Below, piece after piece: positions 1 to 12,222 of a DNA stretch of 64,000 bases. The stretch spans positions 87,962,451 to 88,026,450 of the forward strand of contig CM051027.1 of NCBI GenBank assembly GCA_027627225.1. Reading direction: 5' to 3'. A program made the position numbers and the translations under genes. Numbering within the stretch: position 1 is the first letter of the stretch; every line of letters starts with the position of its first letter. Source of the DNA: Congeria kusceri. Lineage: Eukaryota; Mollusca; Bivalvia; Myida; Dreissenidae. The notes beneath the pieces were generated by a model. The model was not told the origin of the DNA. It saw only the letters and a list, made by a program, of their open reading frames with translations, and did not search any database.

Positions 1-478
1 CAATCCAATTTTACTACGCAGTAGCCATCATTTCAGTGCATTTACTTAAGTGAACAAATTCACTGGTCGTCACAATTTTCACGAACGGCAACAGGAAATA
101 CATTTTAGCACTATTCCATTCCTCGACAACAGAAAATGCTTGCAATGGTAACCAGCATAATTTGTCAATTGGACATGATAATGACGATGTTTAAAATGGT
201 AGCAGCATAAAGCTTTTAGCGAGGCCATCGTTTATACAGAGCTATTACCTTAATGGGTTATTATTAAAGAAACAGTGCATTTATCACATTTAACTTTCAT
301 TCTCAGACCAGGGCTTTTTAAAAGCCATACATCACACTGAAATCTTCATCAGGATGTAGAAACTCTAGACATTTTGGGAAATGATAATCACTTTTAGGAA
401 GACTTCACTGTGCAATAATAGTTTCAGTGTTTCAAGGAAATCTGAATTCATATTTCCATGGCAATATTAACACTAAAT
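1..478. other. unique AT-rich non-coding sequence
   Basis: No open frame of note, no terminal repeats and no tandem structure are visible. It looks like ordinary intergenic or intronic DNA running up to the left end of the element at 480. Confidence 0.6.
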
Positions 479-479
479 G

Positions 480-1066
480 TAAAGGAACCTATTCACAGAT
501 TGACAAATTGACAATTTTCAAAAATTCTGTCACATGATGTTCCAGAAAAAAAAGTTCATATAACTTTAAAATATAGTTCACATCGTAATTGGAGAAAATG
601 TCAGGTTGTGTCAGAATCAACATAATTTTCGCATTATCGTTGTTTATCGGCTAGTAAACACTGATTTGTCGTTCTGATGCGGTATATTAAACCACTCGTG
701 CTAACCTTGTGGTTTAATTCATACACATCAGAACTCCATATCGTTGTTGTTTAGCCGATAAACAACAATCATCAATTCAAATGGATAAAATTATAAAGCG
801 GTATTTTTGAAAACACATATACCACTTACATAGCGTAAAAATGACACGTTAATGTATGTATGTCCAGCTGGCCTTGTGGTTAGCATGACAGACTTTTGAT
901 CCCGGAGATCGTAGGTTCCAGCACCAGCAGGGGCAAATCATTTCACATTGAGATGTTTCCTTATATAACATTTTGTTTTGATTAGTTTAGATCTTTTAGT
1001 TTTTGCAGTAACGACATGTGACGACATTTTAAAAAAATAAGAAAATCTGTGAATAAGTCCCTTTAA
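480..1066 (+). mobile_element. TTAA-flanked TIR element with internal tRNA-like promoter boxes, copy 1
   Basis: The left end reads TAAAGGAACCTATTCACAG and the right end, reverse-complemented, reads TTAAAGGGACTTATTCACAG, giving inverted ends of about 25 bp. Inside are a strong 60-bp palindrome (633-771) and a tRNA-like segment: an A-box-like TGGCCTTGTGG near 874 and a B-box-like GGTTCCAGCAC near 913, about 40 bp apart as in a tRNA. After the tRNA part come a T-rich tail and the right end. Related copies lie at 26236-26690 and 38668-39865, and a lone right end at 45963-45992. The tRNA-like part suggests RNA polymerase III transcription as in a SINE, while the inverted ends suggest a DNA transposon. 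Which mechanism moves it is not settled here. It has no protein-coding capacity. Confidence 0.6.
633..771. repeat. long imperfect palindrome inside the element
   Basis: Arms of about 60 bp begin TTGTTTATCGGCTA on the left and end TAGCCGATAAACAA on the right, meeting near 705 at ACCAC...GTGGT. The RNA or single strand could fold into one long hairpin. It lies within the TTAA-flanked element and does not match its tRNA-like part. Confidence 0.7.
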
Positions 1067-1111
1067 CTCAATATGAATATGATTCTTATTCTAAAGTCAG
1101 TATGTAATATA

Positions 1112-1383
1112 TATATGAGGCGCGCCTTGGGAAAACCGGGCAAAATGCATGTGCGTAAAGTGTTGTCCCGGATTAGCCTGTGCAGTCCGCACAGGCTAAT
1201 CTGCAACGGCACTTTCCGCTGTTAAGCTATTTTCTGTTTCAAGGAAGTCTCTTCTAAGCATAAATCCACTCTAGGCGGAAAGTGCCGTCCTGGATTAGCC
1301 TGTGCGGACTGCACAGGCTAATCCGGGACGACACTTTACGCACATGCATTAAGCTCGGTTTTCTCACGATGCGCCACATATAT
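1112..1383. mobile_element. palindromic MITE with GATTAGCCTGTGC arms
   Basis: About 270 bp that is nearly its own reverse complement. Each outer arm runs GAGGCGC or GTGGCGC, then GAAAACCG, a CATGTGCGTAAAGTG block, CCGGATTAGCCTGTGC and GCACAGGCTAAT. The inner arms carry CGGCACTTTCCGC and GCGGAAAGTGCCG around a central AT-rich loop that includes AAGGAAGTCTCTTCTAAGC. The flanks are AT dinucleotide runs (TATATA), so the exact target duplication is ambiguous. It has no coding capacity and is presumably moved by an enzyme encoded elsewhere. From memory, this family is very abundant in Dreissena; that is recall, not a search. A deleted copy lies at 28040-28256. Confidence 0.8.
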
Positions 1384-3855
1384 TGTTCTTATACTAGTGT
1401 GCTCATATGAGTGCGTTATTCTTATTCTGAAGTCAGAACATAATAATGTTGTTCTTTTGAGTGTGTACTTGATCAATGCAAACCAACATCTTGTTACTCT
1501 AATATGGGGAACAAGGTATTCAATTTTGAATAATTGCTAAGAAAACGCAAAACCTACACTCATTACGTTTCTGTAATCCTCCCTTCAAGATTTACAACAT
1601 CTACATGTTTCGTAGTGATGTCTAACTTAACAAAAAAACAAAATATAATTTGGTGCCACATTAAGAAGATCAGTAAAAAATATGGCAGTTTTAATTAAAG
1701 CAGGTGTAAAATTCATTATCAAGACTAATTACATTTTAACACATCTTAAAATGAATTAATGATGTTTTGCTTAGCAAATTTCTGTTAAGTGTTTTAAACA
1801 AATTATAACAATTTTTAACTATTTTCAAGACAAAAACAATAACAAGCATTTTAAATAAATATTAACATATGTTACTAATTCCTAAAATCACTAGTTTAAT
1901 ACCTGAAAGAGTACAAATTAATATAAGCAGAAACATTAAGAAAATGTTGATTACTTTCATGTTCAATTATAGTATGTTATCGAAAAATTATCCTATAACC
2001 CAAATATTTAGCTATTTCCTAATTTCTTACCTAAAACCTAATTTATTCTCCATATAATCCTCAAAATCCAGATGTATCCGCTAACTTTCTGGCAATTTCG
2101 TCTTGATATTAGATATTAATTGCCTGGACTCTGAGCTTGTTAACTAGACACACTCCTGTCCTATTTCTTATATACCCATTCAGACCTATGCTCATTAAAA
2201 TCTGCCTGGTTTTGTCAGTTTTGATAATCACCCTTATCCCTGGTAATTTGTACATTAAACATACAATTACTGAAGCTATAGAGCTTCAAGAATAGCCTGG
2301 GCTGGCCACTGGCAATAGCATTGGCTGAAACTGACAGGAAATCTTGGTTGGACAAAATGCCTCATTTTGGGTCCATTTATAGCATTAGGTTAATTTATAT
2401 TTTAGGTTCATTTATGGCTAGGATTGCTTTACAATTTAAGTTCATTGATGAGGACTGATTGAGTTGACCAGTCATTTGGGTGTCTCATTTAATTGTAAAT
2501 GACTTCATTACAACAATTCAGCAATTTAAGATACCAAGCACTCTGAATACCAATCATATTACCAGACATTTTATGTTTGTGAGCAAACTTCAGACACAGC
2601 AAGACTGGAGTGTTTACAATTAATCAGTTAAAACTTGGTAAATTGGAAATGTGGAGATTTTCAAAGACCCTGAATGCTCGAACCAATTAAGAGAGTACCT
2701 GCCAACAGTATTCTCAACAGGGATATGTTATAAAGTAGCAATTACTGGATAATAAGCTAAATTATCTTTACCTGTGCTTCAATTCCTCTTACAAGCACTT
2801 GTAAATAATCATCCTATTCAGAAAACTAATTACCACTTAATTGCCAAAAACATCCACAATAGCGTATTAATGTTCCACATAATTGCTTTAATTTTTATTT
2901 TGCAATTACAACTGCCAGACATACTTTCATCCACTAAAATTGCTGCAAAATGAGAACAAACTTAAGTATTTAATCATTCATTTCACATATTTACAAAACA
3001 CTAGTCTGCAAATTGACATGATTTATATTAACAAACGTTTTCAGCCAGGAAACCTGAGCTATCCAAAGATAACTGCTGCAGCAAATAAAATCCAGCAGGG
3101 TGGGTAGACTATGTCAATTTACTTAAATAATATACGTGTCAAAAACATTAACAGATTTCATATAGCAGCTGATTAGCTCAAATGGAGAAATCATGTTTAT
3201 TTTTTTTCACAACAGGAGCTCTGCTAGTGGAGGCTTGAATGCACATAGAAAGATGCCTAACAGAAGATAGGAACTTTGGAAAACATTCTGATTAAGGAGT
3301 AGCTAGCAGTTTTATTACAGCATTGCGTCTGCTAGGGACAACATGCATTCTTGCTTTCATAAATATAATAATTACGATCATAAAACAAAGCTGATGCCAT
3401 GAATACTTAAATTATTTAATATGATCATGAGAATAAACTTGCAATTGTGGCCCCACCAATCCCCCACACCCTGTCTGGATGTTGAAGATAAGTAGGTTAC
3501 ATGCCAGTATCATTAACAGACAAGGCAATAGCACTGGACTTGTGACCCATAATTGGACATGGCTGGAAAGAGAACTTAATGCAGTTTCCATGTCAAATAT
3601 TCCTACTACTCAAGGATTTGGTAGTTCTCTGCACTACCACATATGACAGTGTATTTGACTGTGATAACCATCTGAAATCTAACCATATAACTGTTTTATT
3701 TTTTTCTGTTTTATTTACAGTTACACAAAACGGGCCGACATATATATTCTTTAAGCCATAACTACATACTACGTTGTAATTCTTCTCATATAGGGCCTTT
3801 TATATTGTTTTATGAAGAAAATGTTTGTGCCTAACATTATTTTCTTTAGCCAATT
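1384..3855. other. unique AT-rich non-coding region
   Basis: No transposon ends or arrays are visible. Parts (about 2400-3300) are rich in ATTA/TAAT words mixed with balanced-composition stretches, unlike the surrounding repeats. On the minus strand 2772-2813 has an acceptor-like AG, a 42-bp frame open in one phase (DDYLQVLVRGIEAQ) and a GTAAAG donor. This may be a micro-exon or chance. The open frame at 1869-2057 is AT-rich and probably meaningless. Confidence 0.5.
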
Positions 3856-3930
3856 GACCTGTTGCTACTTGTCAATCAAGGACCTGTTGCTACTTGTCAA
3901 TCAAGGACCTGTTGCTACTTGTCAATCAAG
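3856..3930 (+). repeat. three perfect 25-bp tandem repeats
   Basis: The unit GACCTGTTGCTACTTGTCAA plus TCAAG occurs three times head to tail without a difference, implying a recent slippage event. A fourth start (GACCGAGTTG) then diverges. Confidence 0.9.
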
Positions 3931-5792
3931 GACCGAGTTGACCATTTATTGGTTTATATTTCAGTGGTAAATAATAGCACATGGTTGCATAATCCAATCA
4001 ACTTACTTCAAATCCTTAGACAAACAACCTTAGACAAACAGAAAGGCGGAGCAATCTATGTTTTTGCAACTTGTCAATTTGTCAAATATGTTATCCATTG
4101 GTGAATAGCAAAATTTATTAGCAACGTAATGAGATCACACAATACATAATGCCTTTTTTCTTACTTCCAATACACGACTCACACAAAAATTATATATGGA
4201 TTAAGCATTTATTGCTTTACATGTAGCTCAAACTTCCGTAGGGACTGATGTGCATTAAAAGACTATTCCTTTGCTAGCAATATCAAATTTTTAGGAGTCT
4301 TCAAGCAACCAGATGAAGTTCAGGTATACTGCACACAGAACATGGGTGCAGATTTGATGTCAGTCTTATCACTTACATTTCTTTTACAGGGAGAAAAATC
4401 ATCAATATGTCCAAATTTATTATAAAATGCTTAAAAATAAACATCAGCTCTAGGTTTATTCATCCTTGATGTTAGCAGTAAAACTGCCACATTAACACCA
4501 TCATGCTAACATTAGCTAGCAATGTTCCACAGTACCTCAGAACCCAACTAGTGAAATGAGAGAGAGTATTGCCAGTACAGATATATATCACAATATTTCA
4601 CAAATTTTCAATTCTATAAATGCAGCAGATGATGCAGTGTAAATGCCCACTCCATGTTGCAGACCGTCCTCTGAGACCCACCAATTGTGGTATGATCAAT
4701 CAGCAGCATTTCCAAACTTCATCACATCAAATATGGATACATAGGGCAGTGTATTTTATGATGCATCATGTGACCAGATAACTCTTCCAATCTTGTACCT
4801 CATTTCCCCCAAACAAACAGAACCTTCAAGGACATTCTCGGATCTATGATTTTTGAAGATTAATAGGATCCTCCTGCCCACTAAATTCCCTTCTCAACAA
4901 TTACATTAATACCTCAAGTGTCAAAAGTGGAAGCTGTTTGAATGTCTCTGGGGACAGTTGTTCAGTGTTCCCATAAAACAGACAATAGCAGATGAGCTTC
5001 TCTATTTAACAGCCATATCTGCTAAGGCCATAGTAGTCACACACTTGCTCATTAATCTTTATTCCTTGGCACACAAGTTTTTGTCCAAAGAATTTTTTCT
5101 TTTATATATTTTCTGCCACTACCCATGCTTCTTTTTCTCAGCAAGCAATATGCATTACCTTCAAAGAATGGTGTATTGTTTTCATCCAAATAGTTACTCT
5201 TTAGTCCTAACAATATTGTTAGATCAACTACTGGTCTCAAGATTGTAATCAGTCTTATGATGGTAGGCAATATTTAGGAACAGTTTAATAAGGCGTAAAA
5301 AAATATGTTTGTTTCAGGTTACCCGAACTACCCTAAAAAAATGCTCCGACCCTAAAACATTTTATTGGGTTTGTCAGATATTCTTTTGGTTTATTTACTT
5401 TTTTTCCGCTAATTAAATGTTTTTGGATAAATAAGTGTTTTGTTTTGATAACATCCACTTATAAACAATGTTTCAGGATATTACTGGTATGTGTTGAATA
5501 TTTATTCAGTTTTACAATCTTCAAGTTGACCAAAACATAATTGTTTTTTTACGACTAGCTAATGTCTGCTTAGAGCATGAGCAGCAAATAATGGATACAT
5601 TCATTACCATCAGTAAATTGTATTGCATAGTATTTACTCTGAACCATTTAAAACATAACAATTGTCATGACAAATTTCATAACTCTTCGCCTAATATTCC
5701 TACAGAGTAAAACAAGTGCAAACCATAATGATGAACATTTGTGAAGCTAGATTGCAGACGCTAACATGAAAATATTGTATTACCAGTACATA
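3931..5792. other. unique AT-rich non-coding region
   Basis: I see no convincing gene or repeat. Open frames of 72-96 codons at 4958-5248 (+) and 5052-5270 (-) overlap on opposite strands, have no recognisable domain and are AT-rich. The stretch reads as intron or intergenic sequence. Confidence 0.5.
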
Positions 5793-5794
5793 TA

Positions 5795-6771
5795 TGAGGG
5801 GCAGTCAAAAATTTCATGGACATTTTTCACATAACTGTAGACCTATGAAGAAGAAAATACAGCTATTACGTATTTATGTGTGTTAAGAAATATGCTGAAA
5901 ATGCATGTGATCATTTAAATATCTTAAGACTATTTTGTTTGTATATACCATGAATAGTGCGGGGCACTTAAGATTTTTGTCTTTTCTAAAAAAAAATTGA
6001 TACTATCTAAATAATGACATTTCTGCGATTACAAACCTTTTCAAACTATAGCGAAAATACCACTGATGTAATATTGACGTAAATGTATTAAACGTTAAGG
6101 AATTTGACGTCATACGACAAACAACCACAGAACATTAGACATGTGAATTGTGTCGTTGCGTTTTGTCAAGAAAGAAAAATGACGACAACGGAAAAACTTG
6201 CGCAGCGGGCAATTATCAAGCATTGCGTTAGAGCGGGAATGACACCCACAGACACAATTAAACATGGGCCCATTTTATGAACTGGAAAAGAAGCAGATTC
6301 TAAGGTGTGAAAACGATCATCTTCATTTTCTCCAAAGAAAGCCAAAGTTGACAGGTTGATGATGAACGTCATGCTGATCATGTTCATGGACCATCAGGGA
6401 ATCTCATAGTGGTCCTTGGAGAAAACAGTCATTGCAGATTAGTATCCAGGATCTGCTGGAACTCTTTGGGGCAGTCTGATCATCTTTTGGGTCCCTGCTA
6501 GAGCTGTTGTTTGCAGGACTTTCGAAAATGTGTTATGAACTCAGGAATTGCCTTGAAAAACGCAGCAAATATTTTGAAAAACATTATCATTAATGACATC
6601 TACACGGTTTCTGAAGTGCGCCGCAGCATTAATCATGCGTATAGACAATTGTATATATTTCTGTTTTATATTGTTATAATATTCTCTTTTTGTGTATATG
6701 TTTTTCGCGCAAATTCATCAAGTTTTAATGAAATTATGAACTCTGTTCACAAACGTTTTGACTGCCCCTCA
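5795..6771 (+). mobile_element. internally deleted mariner (Tc1/mariner) element
   Basis: The ends are TGAGGGGCAGTCAAAA and its inverse TTTTGACTGCCCCTCA, flanked on both sides by TA, the target duplication of the superfamily. At 977 bp it is shorter than an intact mariner of about 1.3 kb. Inside are remnants of the transposase amino-terminal helix-turn-helix and of the region around the second catalytic aspartate (next entry). Large parts between and after them are missing or frameshifted, so it cannot make an enzyme. It could still be mobilised by a related transposase if the ends are functional. Confidence 0.9.
6179..6470 (+). pseudogene. mariner transposase relic
   Basis: From an ATG at 6179 the frame reads MTTTEKLAQRAIIKHCVRAG and continues MTPTDTIK, which I recognise as the mariner amino-terminal helix-turn-helix (compare RAVIKFC..LGKTP.ET in the family). 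It stops at 6278-6280. Near 6325-6400 another stretch reads KAKVDRLMMNVMLIMFMDHQ followed by GI, matching the catalytic-core motif around the second aspartate (MLI.F.D..GI). The roughly 150 residues normally between these parts, including the first catalytic aspartate, are absent. The carboxy-terminal third is unrecognisable. This is a dead internal-deletion derivative. Confidence is high for the family and lower for exact limits. Confidence 0.8.
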
Positions 6772-6773
6772 TA

Positions 6774-8111
6774 ATTGTTAATATCAGCACATTAGTTAAG
6801 TCATGGAAATTGTAAGGTATATCGCTTTTATGGCCCCTCCACTCTGTCATAAATAAGGGTAACTTTTCCTTCATTTTGTTTTCTTCTCCTTCGCAGGTTA
6901 AATATTTTCTCATACAATTATGCACGCGAAAAACATCTAATGAAGAATCAAACTTATGCCTTTTCCTTTTGTAAGGAGGATAATAAACTACTACAATGGG
7001 TTTGATGAAGATATTAGTAAAACAGTGATTTGCAATATTTCTGCTAAATGTGAAAATTCATCTTACATGAAGGTTGCAGGTTTCTTTCCCCAAAGTAGAG
7101 TTAGGGATTTTGGTTCACCTACCAGAAGACGGTTGCATGACAGAGACCTAGCTTGCATGAATGCATAATTATTTTCTACATTCCAGCCATTCTATGGATG
7201 TACAGCTTTAATACGGCGTCTTAAACGTTACAGGAAAGATTTCCCATGTTTCCATTTCTGACAACGATCATTCACATCACTTTGTGGGTGATTTATCAAA
7301 GCTGTTCTTTATAAGCACTGGAAACACTTGACAGAAATGAAATGTTTGATAACCACTCATGTTTTGACACTTGCTATCAAAATGTTCATAAAATTTCATT
7401 TTGGGTACAGTGTTTTTTTGTAAATTAATGTAATGCGATAAAACCAACGAGTCATGAGAAGCACTGATAGTTTAGATGTTTACTGAAATAGCCATGTCAT
7501 ATTTGTACACAAGGGGATTTTCTCCCACTCTTTAAAACAAACACCCAACAATTTTAATTTAATATCATTCTTGAAATACTATGTATTTTCATATCTGCTG
7601 TCAGTGTCAAATTAACAGATAAACACGACCATTGGGCATGTTTGTGTTTCAAAATGAGAAGGTAGCAGGATTATCTTAATTGCATGTTTGTGACATCCTG
7701 AAAAATTACTATTTGTTTTACAAGAATGCTAATATAAAACACAGATATCTATTTTTCTGGCAAGAAAACTGCAATTAATGAATTTTATAAGATACACAGG
7801 CATGCTATAACAACCCCCATGGAATGCAATTTGTTGATAAAACATTAGAAGAAAACAGTGTTAGGTCATTGTTTAACATATCTTGTAAATAGTTTAACCC
7901 AAAAGAGTTGTTAAAGACAGTATGTATGTAACTATGTGCAACAGGATGCCACTTAGCAATGCAAATGAAAATTGAATGAACATGACAGTGCTGTTTACAA
8001 TGAATACATTAAGTTGTTAAGACCTATACAGGTACACAATTTCCATGTCACTGAATTAACAGCACCCAAATATCCACCTTGTACAATATCCAAACTACTG
8101 TATACTGACAA
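6774..8111. other. unique AT-rich non-coding region
   Basis: No gene, array or element ends are visible. Short open frames (for example 6956-7168) have no domain and unremarkable composition. Confidence 0.5.
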
Positions 8112-10067
8112 CACTCTCATAATTCCAGCAACACTTAGATGTATATTACCAACTACCAATATAACAGCAACACTTAGATGTATATTACCAACTAGCTATA
8201 TACCAACAACACTTACATGTATATTACCGAACAAAAGCTACATACCAGCAACACTTAGATGTATATTACTAACTATACCAACTAGCTATATACCAGCAAG
8301 ACTTAGATGTATATTACCAAACAAAAGCTACATACCAGCAACCCTTAGATCTATATTACCAACTATATCAGCTAGCTATATACCAGCAACACTTAGATGT
8401 ATATTACCAAACAAAAGCTATATACCAGCAACACTTAGATCTATATTACAAATATACCAACTAGCTATATACCAGCAACACTTAGATGTATATTACCAAC
8501 TAGCTAAATACCAGCAACACTTCGATGTATATTACCAACTAGCTATATACCAGCAGCACTTAGATGTATATTACCAACTAGCTAACTACAGCAACATTTA
8601 GATGTGTATTACCGAACAAAAGATATATACCAGCAACACTTAGATGTATATTACTAACTATACCAACTAGCTATATACCAAAACACTTAGATCTATATTA
8701 CCAAACAAAAGCTATATACCAGCTACACTTAGATCTATATTACAAACTATACCAACTAGCTATATACCAGCTACACTTAGATGTATATTACCAAACAAAA
8801 GCTATATACCAGCTACACTTAGATCTATATTACAAACTATACCAACAAGCTATATACCAGCAACACTTAGATGTATATTACCAAACAAAAGCTATATACC
8901 AGCAACACTGAGATCTATATTACAAACTATACCAACAAGCTATATACCAGCAACACTTAGATGTATATTACCAAACAAAAGCTATATACCAGCTACACTT
9001 AGATCTATATTACAAACTATACCAACAAGCTATATACCAGCTACACTTAGATCTATATTACTAACTATATCAACTAGCTATATACCAGCAACACTTAGAT
9101 GTATATTACCAAATAAAAGCTATATACCAGCAACACTTAGATCTATATTACAAATATACCAACTAGCTATATACCAGCAACACTTAGATGTATATTACCA
9201 ACTAACTATATACCAGCAACACTTCGATGTATATTACCAACTAGCTATATACCAGCAGCACTTAGATGTGTATTGCCAACTAGCTATATACCAGCAGCAC
9301 TTAGATGTACATTACCAACTAGCTATATACCAGCAGCACTTAGATGTATATTGCCAACTAGCTAACTACAGCAACATTTAGATGTGTATTACCGAACAAA
9401 AGATATATACCAGCAACACTTAGATGTATATTACTAACTATACCAACTAGCTATATACCAGCAACACTTAGATCTATATTACCAAACAAAAGCTATATAC
9501 CAGCAACACTTAGATCTATATTACTAACTATACCAACAAGCTATATACCAGCAACACTTAGATGTATATTACCAAACAAAAGCTATATACCAGCAACACT
9601 TAGATCTATATTACAAACTATACCAACTAGCTATATACCAGCTACACTTAGATGTATATTACCAAACAAAAGCTATATACCAGCTACACTTAGATCTATA
9701 TTACAAACTATACCAACTAGCTATATACCAGCTACACTTAGATGTATATTACCAACTAGCTAAATACCAGCAACACTTAGATGTATAACACCAACTAGCT
9801 AAATACCAGCAACTCTTATATGAATATTTTCAAACAAATGCTATATACCAGCAACACTTAGATGTATATTACCCAACAAAATGTATATACCAACAACACT
9901 TAGATGAATATTACCAAACAAAAGCTATATACCAGCAACACTTAGATGTATATTACCAAACAAAAGCCATATACCAGCAACACTTATATGTATATTACCA
10001 AACAAAAGATCTATACCAGCAACTATTTACAAGCAACACTTAGATGTATATTACCAAACAAAAGTTA
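8112..10067 (+). repeat. minisatellite with 39/42/48-bp units in a higher-order pattern
   Basis: All units share CCAGCAACACTTAGAT. Three forms exist: 42 bp (AGATGT... ending ACCAAACAAAAGCTATAT), 48 bp (AGATCT... ending ACAAACTATACCAACTAGCTATAT) and 39 bp (AGATGT... ending ACCAACTAGCTATAT). From about 8220 to 9740 the 42- and 48-bp forms largely alternate, giving a 90-bp higher-order unit. The 39-bp form clusters near 8480-8590 and 9190-9380. The stretch 8510-8680 is closely repeated at 9210-9480, so a larger block was duplicated. Diverged units continue to about 10210. The 209-codon open frame at 7972-8601 only reads through this array. Confidence 0.9.
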
Positions 10068-11349
10068 CTAGAAACTTGAACAATATAATAGAAGGTAATT
10101 ATGTAATACCAGAAGAAAGATATAGGCCAGCAACTTGTAGCTTTATATTCCCAGAATAAAGTTATACATTCACACAACTTGTCGATGCATATATCACCAG
10201 AACAAGATAATAATGTACACTTGCCTCTGTTTAGTAAACTAACATCTATGCCATACTGTTTTGTGGCATCAGTCTGAGTGATTAATATAGCTAGCCAGCA
10301 CCATGTTGGCCACAAAATTAAGACTTCCCTTGATTAGTTTCATTCCCAGAGAAGGAATATATGTCAATATTATCCAATAAGTGAGGCATCAGCCCCAGCA
10401 GCTTTGTGCTGCCGTGTATGGCCACCGTGCCAAAATTGATGATATTGGCGTAACCAAGGGGTATCCCCCAATCAGCAAATTTCATTTATTCCATTGCGAA
10501 AGTAATCAAAAAGTTCAGACTGTGTCACTGTTTATTAAGTGTTAAACCCATCTTCTGAAAACTGGTATACAATCTATTTTATCAAAATTTTCTCGCTTCT
10601 AGATTGCAGTGGTCCAAAGGGAGACAAAAGTTGATAGTTGCTTTTCTATAACAAATTACATCAGAAAAAGACTTCTAGATTTTCCTTTCACTTTGATAAA
10701 TTGCATGCTAAAAGGATGGGCAACGCTGAAATCTTCATACTTGCTTCATTCTGGTCAATGTGATCAATAGTAACAAACGAAATTGTTACATTAAAGATAG
10801 TCGCTTGAGTAATTTAAAATGTAATGTGGACTACGAGCTGCATTACTTGATGAAAATAAGAAATTGCAATGTCTTATGTTATTCCAGTTTCATGTACTTC
10901 TAGTCAAAAAATTCAAGTGTCAAGCATTAAAAATATAAATGGAAGAAATAAAACATAGAATTTATGTACAGTTCTGCTTATTTTACAATTTACTTTGAAA
11001 CTAAATGTGGATTTTCATCTCAAAAGAACAATAACAAAAACTACTTCATTCCAAATTCTTCTGCTTAATTTCAATTTAAATTATATTTGAAAATTGTGTC
11101 ATTTCTATCCGCAGCTGTGTGCCAGTCATAATGAGCAGCCTTCCGTCGCCATGCCAACCACGCATGGGAAATCTGCCCCAATCAGCATGATTGGAATTAA
11201 AATTTTCACTTCTTCAAGTCATACTAGGACCAAATAATCTGAGATAATTATTTAAAGTAAATTTGATTACAGCAATATCTCAGCATTTTTAATAAAGTAC
11301 ATGATGAAATATTTAATCAGTAGGAAATCAAATGGAACAAAAAACTTCA
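10068..11349. other. decayed minisatellite edge followed by unique sequence
   Basis: 10075-10210 contains strongly diverged units (CCAGCAACTTGTAGC and CCCAGAATAAAG words). After that I see no array. GC-richer patches near 10390-10470 and 11110-11200 both contain CCCCAATCAGCA and a CAGC(T)TGTGC-like word but do not align further. No gene is supported. Confidence 0.45.
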
Positions 11350-11830
11350 TTAACTTTGAACAAGTTAACTAGAACTCCGCGAATCGGATGTGTCAACTGA
11401 CGGGGCATAACACAAGTACTATAAGAGCAATTATGCCGAAAATCAAACTTAACCTTTCTTTTATGCCTACTAACACATTCCTAAAGTTTCATACTGATTG
11501 CACAAAAAATTCTCAAGTTATTGTCTGCACAAGACTTATATGAACTTATTTTATTTTTTAAAGGGGCATAACTCATATACAATAAGAGCAATTATGCTGA
11601 AAACCGAACCTGACCTGACCTTCCTTTTATGCCTACTAACACTTACCTCAAGTTCTATAATTACTGCACAAAAACCACCTGACCTTCCTTTTATGCCTAC
11701 TAACACTTCCCTCAAGTTCCAAAATGACTGCACAAAAACCCCTCAAGTTATTGTTTGCAAAAGCCTTATTAGAACAATACACAGAAAAAAAGAGGCATAA
11801 CTCAAGTATGATAAGAATCTAGGAAGTTCA
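11350..11830. mobile_element. tandem-core element fragment (body K)
   Basis: Imperfect repeats contain GGGGCATAAC, AAGAGCAATTATGC, CTTTTATGCCTACTAACAC and TGCACAAAAA, with a basic unit of about 160 bp plus a shorter internal duplication near 11620-11740. The layout matches the cores of the other tandem-core elements in the window, but I cannot see a clear head or tail. The open frames at 11498-11800 and 11551-11733 simply read through it. Confidence 0.55.
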
Positions 11831-12222
11831 CAGACAAATACAAATATTATCCACAACTGCAAGGTCGAATAACTCCGCAGTGAAGAGAGCAACAAAATCT
11901 AATGCCTTTTGTGTAAGTAGCTGATTCAACAAACCATTGAACTTGACCACTAAAAAGATCAACATATTATAAAAACTTTAATATTATGGTTTTATACATG
12001 ACCAGCTAGACCTTAGATTATAAGATTATAAGTTGGCTGGTTGTGCATTAAAATGATGCCCATGTCCTGGAATCTTTTTAGTCAGCTAGAGAATGTAATA
12101 AAAAACTATTGTATCCATGCAAAAATGCATATTTCCACAAACAAGCCAGTGCACAATAAAACATTTATTGCAAATTTTGTATAAGAACAATCATGTAGAA
12201 TGGTTGCAAATTAAAGTCAGTT

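Noticed and set aside
7972..8601. 209-codon open frame
   Set aside because: Most of it is a read-through of the 42/48-bp minisatellite; the frame breaks wherever a 39-bp or shortened unit shifts the pattern.
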